Shown here one piece after another: positions 1 to 4,855 of a DNA stretch of 5,836 nt. The position numbers were made by a program, and so were the translations under genes. Numbering within the stretch: position 1 is the stretch's first letter; every line of letters begins with the position of its first letter. Below the pieces are notes generated by a model. It was given only the letters and a program-made list of their open reading frames with translations. It ran no database searches and had not been told where the DNA came from. The DNA lies in contig JALUSH010000040.1 of the NCBI GenBank assembly GCA_027016675.1, forward strand, positions 1 to 5,836, in the 5' to 3' direction. This DNA is from Thermodesulfovibrio sp. Its GTDB lineage: Bacteria > Nitrospirota > Thermodesulfovibrionia > Thermodesulfovibrionales > JdFR-85.

Positions 1-504
1 GCAAAACAGTCAGCCCCCTGCATATTGTTTTTTGATGAAATTGATGCACTGATACCAAAACGTGGTCTTATCAGTAATGAGGGAACTACAGAACGTGTAG
101 CAAGCCAGTTTTTTAATGAACTGGATAGGTTGGGTGATCACTCCCGTGTTATTGTTATCGGGGCTACGAACCGTGAGGATTTAATTGATCCTGCACTGAT
201 ACGCGCAGGCAGATTTGAATTGGTACTAAACTTTCCCATTCCTGACGAAAAAGACAGGCTGGAGATATTCAGGGTTCATACCCGTGGCAAGCCACTTGGG
301 AAAGATGTAAGTCTTGAAGATTTAGCTAAAAAGACAGAAGGTATGGTTGGTTCTCATATAGCAAATATCTGTAAAAGGGCAACGATCATTGCTATTACTG
401 AAGTAATAAATAATACAGAAGGAACCTCGACGAGGCTTTTGATAAGGTCACATCATTTTGAAAGGGCATTAAAAGAGGTCTTGGAAAGCAAAAGAGGATC
501 ATAA
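1..504 (+). CDS. AAA+ ATPase, CDC48/FtsH-like, C-terminal part (5' end outside window)
   Basis: This is the last 167 codons of an AAA+ ATPase. The reading frame is open from base 1, so the true start and the Walker A loop lie upstream. Visible are the Walker B segment ILFFDEIDAL (acidic pair at bases 34-39) and the second region of homology GATNREDLIDPALIRAGRFE, with the two arginines expected as trans-acting fingers (bases 202-204 and 211-213). A helical lid follows, with the segment GSHIANICKRA in the place of the usual GADI-type sensor 2 region. This order and spacing match CDC48/p97, proteasomal ATPase and FtsH-type modules. The protein ends soon after the lid (FERALKEVLESK), as CDC48-type proteins do, and no peptidase domain follows, so FtsH itself is unlikely. 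Such proteins use ATP to unfold or remodel other proteins; the target is unknown. It lies one base upstream of the regulator gene, so the two are probably co-transcribed. The family is sure; the role is not. Confidence 0.9.
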   Translation, partial: AKQSAPCILFFDEIDALIPKRGLISNEGTTERVASQFFNELDRLGDHSRVIVIGATNREDLIDPALIRAGRFELVLNFPIPDEKDRLEIFRVHTRGKPLGKDVSLEDLAKKTEGMVGSHIANICKRATIIAITEVINNTEGTSTRLLIRSHHFERALKEVLESKRGS

Positions 505-505
505 T

Positions 506-1237
506 ATGCTTGATAAAAAAGAATTTGACTTAAAACCTGTCAAAAAGAGAAGGGCATACGAAGTAATAGTAACACAGATTCGTAAACTCATTGAAGAGGG
601 GAAGCTCAAGAAGAATGATCAACTCCCTAATGAAAGAGAGTTGGCAGAAGTTTTTGGAGTATCTCGGTCTACCATAAGAGAGGCCATCAAGACATTAGAA
701 TCTTTGAAAATCGTTGAGAGCCGTCAGGGAGATGGAACGTATATAATTGTATCAAGCGAAGAATCACTGGTTATGCCTCTCGCAAATCTGCTCTTTAAGG
801 AAACCGACAACATTATAGACATCTTTCATATAAGAAAAATATTGGAACCCTATGCTGTTCAGCTTGCCACTCTGAATGCAACACAGAATGATATTCTATC
901 ATTGGAAGGTATTCTAAAGAAACAAAAGGAGTGTCTTGAGAAAAAAACTGATATAAATGAGACAGACATAGCATTTCACTCTTTGATTGCCAGGATGTCC
1001 AGAAATAAGGTTTTAGAGCGTCTTATGAACGCTCTCATCGAACTCTTAAAAGAAATCCGTGAAACATATAATGCTGAGCAGGCAAAGGAGTCCTATAAAG
1101 GCCATTTAGATATTTATGCTGCACTGATTGCCGGAGATTGCATTGGAGCCAAAAAAGCAATGTTAAAGCATTTGACCAACATTGAGAAGTCTATTTTAGT
1201 AAAACACAAGGAAGGGGAGGTGATAAAATGTGAATGA
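506..1237 (+). CDS. GntR-family transcriptional regulator, FadR/FCD subfamily
   Basis: A 243-residue DNA-binding regulator, the usual length for the FadR subfamily. Residues about 17-81 form the GntR winged helix: AYEVIVTQIRKLI, then LPNERELAEVFGVSRSTIREA as the helix-turn-helix, then the wing ESRQGDGTYI. Residues about 105-230 are an all-helical FCD ligand domain. D154, H158 (DIAFH), H200 (GHLDIY) and H222 (LKHL) match the Asp and three His that bind a metal and a small carboxylate effector in this family. FCD regulators usually sense organic acids and control adjacent catabolic genes, so a carboxylate linked to the downstream oxidoreductase is the natural candidate ligand (inference). The start ATG lies one base after the upstream stop, and an AGAGGA ribosome site (493-498) sits inside the upstream gene's end, which implies coupled translation. 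Its stop overlaps a possible start of a tiny reading frame as ATGA (1234-1237). Confidence 0.93.
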   Translation: MLDKKEFDLKPVKKRRAYEVIVTQIRKLIEEGKLKKNDQLPNERELAEVFGVSRSTIREAIKTLESLKIVESRQGDGTYIIVSSEESLVMPLANLLFKETDNIIDIFHIRKILEPYAVQLATLNATQNDILSLEGILKKQKECLEKKTDINETDIAFHSLIARMSRNKVLERLMNALIELLKEIRETYNAEQAKESYKGHLDIYAALIAGDCIGAKKAMLKHLTNIEKSILVKHKEGEVIKCE

Positions 1238-1263
1238 TGAGCAAGGAGGTGTCAGGGGTTTTG

Positions 1264-1289
1264 TTTTTTCAATTAGCTAATTCAAAAAA
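1264..1289. promoter_or_regulatory. 26-base inverted repeat, candidate operator or leader hairpin
   Basis: The core AATTAGCTAATT (1271-1282) is a perfect 12-bp palindrome. It is flanked by six T on the left (1264-1269) and six A on the right (1284-1289). Only the C/C pair at 1270 and 1283 breaks the symmetry over 26 bases. It lies between the regulator gene and the gamma-subunit gene and touches the latter's ribosome site. It could be an operator for the adjacent dimeric GntR-type regulator, or form an RNA hairpin that partly masks the ribosome site. The symmetry is seen directly; both roles are inference. Confidence 0.5.
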
Positions 1290-1294
1290 GGAGG
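1288..1294 (+). promoter_or_regulatory. Ribosome binding site that decides the gamma-subunit start
   Basis: AAGGAGG is a perfect Shine-Dalgarno core. The first in-frame ATG (1296) is only 1 base downstream, too close to be used well. The second (1302) is 7 bases downstream, the ideal distance. The start at 1302 is therefore preferred, giving an N-terminus MGSITEIIVW without the extra MF. Confidence 0.8.
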
Positions 1295-1301
1295 TATGTT
1301 T

Positions 1302-1943
1302 ATGGGATCTATTACTGAAATAATTGTGTGGACAAGAGGCGTGGTAATGGATAAGGAAGGGCGAGATGTAATGAACGGTATTGCTCAGGCAGCTATACTG
1401 GATGGAAAGTTTGCGGATGCCTTTGATGATTATGAGGACCTTCCTGATCGTGTGTTAGTTCCAGTACGTAAATATGCAAGAGTGAGCGACGAAGAAATAG
1501 AACACAAGTATATTTATTATCCTGAAGTGGTTGACATATCAATTGTTGTTGAACCTGCCTTGGTAAAAGGTATGAATGTATTAAAAGGATTAAGAGAAGG
1601 CGGATTATTGCTTGTCAATACAAAATATCCAATCGAATATATAATGAAATTCATACCCAATGCTGATGTATTAGGTGGTATTGCTACTGTCGATGCTGAA
1701 GCAATAACTGGTGGTAAACGTGTTGTTGACTTCTCAGGTACTGAAGGTGGTGTCGATGCTGTTGGCATTGGTGTTGGATTGTCAGCTCCCATTCTTGGCG
1801 CTTTAGCAAGGGTCTCAGGGATAGTCAAGAAAGAAAGTCTTGCTCGTGTAGTACAGAATGTTTCAGCGATGGAGCGAGGGTATAATGAGGTTAACTTTCA
1901 GAAATTAAACAAAACACATCATGCATTAAGCTGGAGCATATAA
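1302..1943 (+). CDS. 2-oxoacid:ferredoxin oxidoreductase, gamma subunit (probable oxalate oxidoreductase)
   Basis: A 213-residue gamma (PorG/PorC-type) subunit of a four-subunit 2-oxoacid:ferredoxin oxidoreductase. The family fold is clear. It has the N-terminal beta strand ITEIIVW, the segment AAILDGKFADAF, the central strand VDISIVVEPALV, the C-terminal stretch ILGALARVSGIVKKESL, and the closing helix with RGYNEV. Length is normal for a separate gamma subunit, so it is complete. The oddity is at residues 10-22. The family's glycine-rich GRGGQG loop is replaced by WTRGVVMDKEGRD, and the usual following residues are also changed. In pyruvate enzymes this domain takes part in CoA handling, so the loss fits an enzyme that does not use CoA, such as oxalate oxidoreductase. 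A start at 1296 is possible but gives poor ribosome-site spacing. It is first of four genes in the order gamma-delta-alpha-beta, and 31 bases separate it from delta. Automated annotation would probably call it a pyruvate synthase gamma subunit. Confidence 0.87.
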   Translation: MGSITEIIVWTRGVVMDKEGRDVMNGIAQAAILDGKFADAFDDYEDLPDRVLVPVRKYARVSDEEIEHKYIYYPEVVDISIVVEPALVKGMNVLKGLREGGLLLVNTKYPIEYIMKFIPNADVLGGIATVDAEAITGGKRVVDFSGTEGGVDAVGIGVGLSAPILGALARVSGIVKKESLARVVQNVSAMERGYNEVNFQKLNKTHHALSWSI

Positions 1944-1974
1944 TCAAAAAAATTTTATTAAGAAGGAGGATATT

Positions 1975-2328
1975 ATGCCAAGGAATTTACCAGAGTATGG
2001 TAAAATTGCAATACCAAAAGAAAGAGAAGTTCCTTTAGGTGCAGTAACCCCTGCACCAGTACGTGTGCAGAAACTACATATTACCTCTCCATGGCGTATT
2101 TACCGTCCTGTAATTGACCATGAGAAATGTACACGATGCCTCAACTGTTATATATTCTGCCCTGATGCATGCTGGGAATATAATGAAGAGAATGATGAAA
2201 TGGAATTGAATCTCGAGTTCTGTAAAGGGTGCCTTATATGTATACAGGAGTGTCCTGCTGAGGCTTTAACACCTGTACATGAACTTGAATTTGAAGGTGG
2301 CGTTGTACGCTTAGATAATCCATTTTAG
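1975..2328 (+). CDS. 2-oxoacid:ferredoxin oxidoreductase, delta subunit, 2x[4Fe-4S] ferredoxin-like (probable oxalate oxidoreductase)
   Basis: A 117-residue electron-transfer subunit. Two classical [4Fe-4S] motifs are present: C52, C55, C58 and C62 (CTRCLNCYIFCP), and C83, C86, C89 and C93 (CKGCLICIQECP). Each is CxxCxxCxxxCP. C66 (PDAC) is an additional cysteine close to the first motif. Together the clusters should pass electrons from the beta-subunit cluster to external ferredoxin. The N-terminal 45 residues, with SPWRIYRPVID just before the first cluster, are typical of PorD-type subunits, in which this arm packs on the rest of the complex. An AAGGAGG site (1963-1969) lies 5 bases before the ATG. 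Gamma and delta together (about 330 residues) are close to the size I recall for the single fused gamma-delta chain of Moorella oxalate oxidoreductase. The delta role is sure; substrate specificity comes from the alpha subunit. Confidence 0.93.
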   Translation: MPRNLPEYGKIAIPKEREVPLGAVTPAPVRVQKLHITSPWRIYRPVIDHEKCTRCLNCYIFCPDACWEYNEENDEMELNLEFCKGCLICIQECPAEALTPVHELEFEGGVVRLDNPF

Positions 2329-2348
2329 ATTTAGAAAGGAGGAATTTT

Positions 2349-3548
2349 ATGGCTACAGAAAAAATGTTAACAGGATGCGCTGCTGCAGCGCAGGGCGCTA
2401 AATTCGCAGAGGTGGAAGTAATCTGTTCTTACCCAATACGTCCATATACTGCTATCATGATGGAACTTGCAAAAATGGTTGCAAATGGTGAGTTGGATGC
2501 AGAGTTTGTACATGGTGAAGGTGAGCATGCTCAATTATCTGTTGTGCTTGGTGCTTCTGCAGCAGGAGCACGTGCTTATACAGGAAGTTCTGGCGTGGGG
2601 GTAGCTTATGCCTTTGAGGTGTATAGTCCCATGTCAGGTGGTCGTTATCCTGTACAAATGGCGATAGCTGATCGTGCATTAGACCCTCCGGGTGACTTCG
2701 GTTCTGAGCATACTGATGCAATGTCAACCCGTGATCAGGGATGGCTAATGGGATGGGCCTGCAGTCCTCAGGAGGTTTTTGACAACACCCTTATGGCCTA
2801 TCGTATTGGTGAAGACCCACGTGTTCTGTTACCACAAATGGTTTGCCAGGATGGATATTTTGTATCCCATATACCTGACAAGGTAGTACTCCCAGATGTA
2901 TCACAGGTAAAGGAGTTCCTGCCTCCTTATAACCCTCCGCATCCATTAGATCCCAGGAAGCCTTATTCACATGGCCCTCAGATAAGACCTGACCAGGGTG
3001 CTCCCATGGATGCCCAGAGGGCATCTGCATTCCTTGAGGTTCCAAAAGTAATCAAGGAAGTGACCGAGGAGTTTAATCGTATTTTCGGAAGGAACTATGA
3101 TCCGTTCCTGGAAAAGTACAAATTGGACGATGCAGAGATAGCATTTTTCATTCAGGGTGCACATGCCAATACCTGCAGGAAGGTTGTCGATAAACTGAGA
3201 AGTTCAGGTGTGAAGGCAGGAATGTGCAGGCTGAGATGGGTACGTCCATGGCCTACGCATGAGATTGCTGAGGCTCTTGCAGGGATAAAGGCAGTTGGTA
3301 CTATTGAGACCAGCACTTCTTATGGTGGAGCAATGAGAGGTGGCAACCTGATTCATGAACTCCGTGCTACACTTTATGATCTGCCAGATAATGAAAGACC
3401 CCTGGTTACCTCCTTTATGGCTGGACTGGGTGGCGAGACAATTTGGCCTAAAGACTTTATGTATATGGCTGAGGTTCTCTCGAACATGGTTAAGGAAAAT
3501 AGAACCAAGAAATATGTTTACTGGATTGGGCTTGAGCCTGAAGAATAA
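2349..3548 (+). CDS. 2-oxoacid:ferredoxin oxidoreductase, alpha subunit; probable oxalate oxidoreductase (EC 1.2.7.10)
   Basis: A 399-residue alpha subunit, the usual PorA length. Residues about 18-235 are the pyrimidine-binding (POR_N) domain: SYPIRPYTAIMMELA, GEGEHAQLSVVLGASAAGARAYTGSSG, then LLPQMVCQDGY. Residues about 250-375 are domain II, with VRPWP and MAGLGGETIWP. The active site departs from pyruvate enzymes. R31 replaces the Thr of YPITP, and the following loop reads R109-A-L-D112-P-P-G-D-F117. From memory, Arg31, Arg109 and the switch-loop Asp112 and Phe117 are the oxalate-contacting residues of Moorella thermoacetica oxalate oxidoreductase, at the same numbers. E59 is the likely Glu contacting the thiamine diphosphate aminopyrimidine. 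The predicted reaction is oxalate plus oxidised ferredoxin to two CO2 plus reduced ferredoxin, in the cytoplasm and without CoA. An AAAGGAGG site (2335-2342) lies 6 bases before the ATG. Alternatives are another dicarboxylate-type 2-oxoacid or an aryl 2-oxoacid. Subunit identity is very sure; oxalate as substrate is about 75% likely. Confidence 0.9.
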   Translation: MATEKMLTGCAAAAQGAKFAEVEVICSYPIRPYTAIMMELAKMVANGELDAEFVHGEGEHAQLSVVLGASAAGARAYTGSSGVGVAYAFEVYSPMSGGRYPVQMAIADRALDPPGDFGSEHTDAMSTRDQGWLMGWACSPQEVFDNTLMAYRIGEDPRVLLPQMVCQDGYFVSHIPDKVVLPDVSQVKEFLPPYNPPHPLDPRKPYSHGPQIRPDQGAPMDAQRASAFLEVPKVIKEVTEEFNRIFGRNYDPFLEKYKLDDAEIAFFIQGAHANTCRKVVDKLRSSGVKAGMCRLRWVRPWPTHEIAEALAGIKAVGTIETSTSYGGAMRGGNLIHELRATLYDLPDNERPLVTSFMAGLGGETIWPKDFMYMAEVLSNMVKENRTKKYVYWIGLEPEE

Positions 3549-3569
3549 ACAATATAAGGAGGAAAGGAA

Positions 3570-4559
3570 ATGAAAGATTTTGATTATAAGTATCAGACCT
3601 TTGACAGGATAAAGTCCTATCGTAATGCACCCAGAGAGGAATATTATGTGCCTGGACATCGTACATGTGCAGGGTGTGGTCCTGCATTATGTTATCGACT
3701 GGTTGCCAAGGCTGCTGGAAAGGATACAATCTTTGTTGGTCCCACAGGATGTATGTATGTGGCTAACTCCAGTTATCTGTGCACTCCTTATGCAGTGCCC
3801 TGGACTCATGCCCAGATCACCAATGGAGGTGCTGTAGCCTCTGGAGTAGAAGCCGCATATAAGGTGCTGATGCGTAAAGGTAAATACGATGGGTCTTTCC
3901 CCAATATCATAGTTATGGCTGGTGACGGAGGTTCTGTTGATATAGGACTGCAGGCCATGTCAGCCTTGATGTACAGGGGCCATAAGGTGCTGTTTATATG
4001 TTATGACAATGAGTCCTATGCAAATACAGGAATACAGACCTCGCCTACAACATCATATGGTGCTAATACAACATTTACACCACCTGGCAAGTTAATACCT
4101 GAAGGCAAAACCCTTTTCCCAAAAGATCCCCCTCAACTGGTTATTGGTGGACATCCATTGGTTAAGTATGTGGCTACGGCGAATGTTGGCTATCCCACGG
4201 ACCTTATGAACAAAGTGAGAAAGGCACTGAGTTATGAAAGCCCTACATTTATGCACATCCTTTGTCCGTGTCCCAAGGGGTGGAAATTTGATGAGAAATT
4301 GACTGCAGAAATGGGTAAATTAGCAGTTCAAACAGGGCTGTGGACACAATACGAGTGGGAAAATGGAGAATATAAATTCAGTCATATACCTAAAAAGTAT
4401 AAACCTGTAGATGAATATCTAAAACATCAGGGGCGCTTCGGTCATCTCAAGAAAGAGCATATTGCCAAACTACAGGCCTTTGCAGATGCCAAAAAGGAAT
4501 GGGCCAAGAAGGCTGCTGTAAGTCCAATCGAAGTTGTTGCACAGGTGCCAGCAGGATAG
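3570..4559 (+). CDS. 2-oxoacid:ferredoxin oxidoreductase, beta subunit, thiamine diphosphate and [4Fe-4S] binding (probable oxalate oxidoreductase)
   Basis: A 329-residue beta subunit that binds the thiamine diphosphate (TPP) phosphates and the proximal [4Fe-4S] cluster. Cluster ligands are C33 and C36 (CAGC), C61 (PTGCMYV) and C234 (PCPKGW). The TPP/Mg motif starts at G118-D119-G120-G121 and ends at N147 with Y150-x-N152-T153-G154. The stretch VPWTHAQITNGGAVASG is the usual PorB signature. If the Moorella oxalate enzyme ligands are at 24, 27, 52 and 225, as I recall, every one is shifted by 9 here. N152 would then match its active-site Asn143. That suggests a 9-residue longer N-terminus with an otherwise collinear core. 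After residue about 240 comes a lysine-rich tail of some 90 residues, the variable part of this family. The ATG lies 21 bases after the alpha stop, and AAGGAGG (3556-3562) is 7 bases upstream. A stem-loop follows 12 bases after the stop, making this the likely last gene of the set. Confidence 0.93.
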   Translation: MKDFDYKYQTFDRIKSYRNAPREEYYVPGHRTCAGCGPALCYRLVAKAAGKDTIFVGPTGCMYVANSSYLCTPYAVPWTHAQITNGGAVASGVEAAYKVLMRKGKYDGSFPNIIVMAGDGGSVDIGLQAMSALMYRGHKVLFICYDNESYANTGIQTSPTTSYGANTTFTPPGKLIPEGKTLFPKDPPQLVIGGHPLVKYVATANVGYPTDLMNKVRKALSYESPTFMHILCPCPKGWKFDEKLTAEMGKLAVQTGLWTQYEWENGEYKFSHIPKKYKPVDEYLKHQGRFGHLKKEHIAKLQAFADAKKEWAKKAAVSPIEVVAQVPAG

Positions 4560-4571
4560 TTGCTAAGTATA

Positions 4572-4602
4572 ATTCCCGTCGCAATTTAAAAGCGACGGGA
4601 AT
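4572..4602 (+). terminator. Perfect 11-bp stem-loop after the beta-subunit gene
   Basis: ATTCCCGTCGC (4572-4582) pairs perfectly with GCGACGGGAAT (4592-4602) around a 9-base loop AATTTAAAA. It begins 12 bases after the beta stop codon and is GC-rich compared with its surroundings. No run of T follows (the sequence reads CTTCAATATAAG), so it is not a textbook intrinsic terminator. It may end transcription inefficiently, or protect the 3' end of the oxidoreductase message and uncouple it from the downstream transporter gene. Confidence 0.6.
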
Positions 4603-4691
4603 CTTCAATATAAGTCTGACGATGCTTCAAGTAGTGCATGATTGGCGCAGGTTGTTACTGTATCATTAGGAACAGGAGAGTGGGGTGATCT

Positions 4692-4718
4692 TTGATAACA
4701 TTAAAACTAACCTATACA
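4692..4718 (+). promoter_or_regulatory. Tentative sigma-70-type promoter
   Basis: TTGATA (4692-4697) resembles a -35 box (5 of 6). TATACA (4713-4718) resembles a -10 box (4 of 6) at 15-base spacing; TACAAA (4715-4720) would give 17 bases. Both are imperfect, in an AT-rich stretch. It would give a leader of about 130 bases ahead of the binding-protein gene. Confidence 0.3.
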
Positions 4719-4730
4719 AATTGGGTTAGT
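4706..4730. repeat. Inverted repeat overlapping the tentative -10 region
   Basis: ACTAACCTA (4706-4714) pairs with TGGGTTAGT (4722-4730), 9 pairs including one T-G wobble, around a 7-base spacer. Its outer seven bases, ACTAACC and GGTTAGT, are a perfect inverted repeat. It covers the tentative -10 box, a common place for a repressor operator. Its role is inference. Confidence 0.4.
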
Positions 4731-4814
4731 AAAGAATGGGGGAGGTGGTGCCATTTAGAATTAACTGTCGGTGTTTTGTTGTTCCCATGATTGAGCATGA
4801 TTAACATCTAACAT

Positions 4815-4834
4815 CTGTTGATCGTTATTAACAG
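4815..4834 (+). repeat. Short hairpin in the leader of the binding-protein gene
   Basis: CTGTTGAT (4815-4822) and ATTAACAG (4827-4834) form an 8-pair stem with one G-T wobble and a 4-base loop. It ends 10 bases before the GGGAGG ribosome site (4845-4850). It is AT-rich and modest in stability, so it may have no function. Confidence 0.35.
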
Positions 4835-4855
4835 AAAAACAAGAGGGAGGTAAGC

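Larger units (their letters stand above)
4603..4855. other. Spacer of about 250 bases, no convincing gene
   Basis: I see no supported coding sequence. The stretch holds a tentative promoter near 4692, two imperfect inverted repeats (4706-4730 and 4815-4834), and a few short direct repeats. CATGATT occurs at 4637, 4786 and 4796, and AACATCT is repeated in tandem at 4803-4816. A 22-codon reading frame from 4736 to 4804 has no good ribosome site of its own. The length and structure suggest an independently regulated upstream region for the binding-protein gene. Confidence 0.6.

Noticed and set aside
1..504. FtsH protease
   Set aside because: The AAA+ lid is followed within a few residues by the stop codon, and no HExxH zinc peptidase domain is present.
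1296..1301. ATG at 1296 as the gamma-subunit start
   Set aside because: It lies 1 base after AAGGAGG; the ATG at 1302 has the ideal 7-base spacing.
2349..3548. Pyruvate:ferredoxin oxidoreductase as the enzyme's identity
   Set aside because: The overall family fits, but Arg31 in place of the YPITP Thr, the altered loop around residues 109-117, and the loss of GRGGQG in gamma argue against pyruvate plus CoA. It remains the fallback if the residue comparison fails.
3204..3659. Long minus-strand open frame (151 codons) across the alpha-beta junction
   Set aside because: It lies opposite two well-supported genes, has no recognisable motif and no ribosome site. The same holds for the other antisense frames at 1517-1828, 2455-2727, 2791-3045 and 4828-5134.
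4637..4660. Possible sigma-54 promoter around TTGGCGCAGGTTGTT
   Set aside because: The GG of the -24 element is present, but no GC occurs at the required spacing for the -12 element.
4736..4804. 22-codon frame (MGEVVPFRINCRCFVVPMIEHD) as a leader peptide
   Set aside because: Its ATG has no clear upstream Shine-Dalgarno sequence, and the GGGGGAGG lies inside the frame. Length is within chance expectation.
4786..4816. CATGATT and AACATCT direct repeats as iterons or a CRISPR-like array
   Set aside because: Only two or three 7-base copies occur, with irregular or no spacing; too short and too few.
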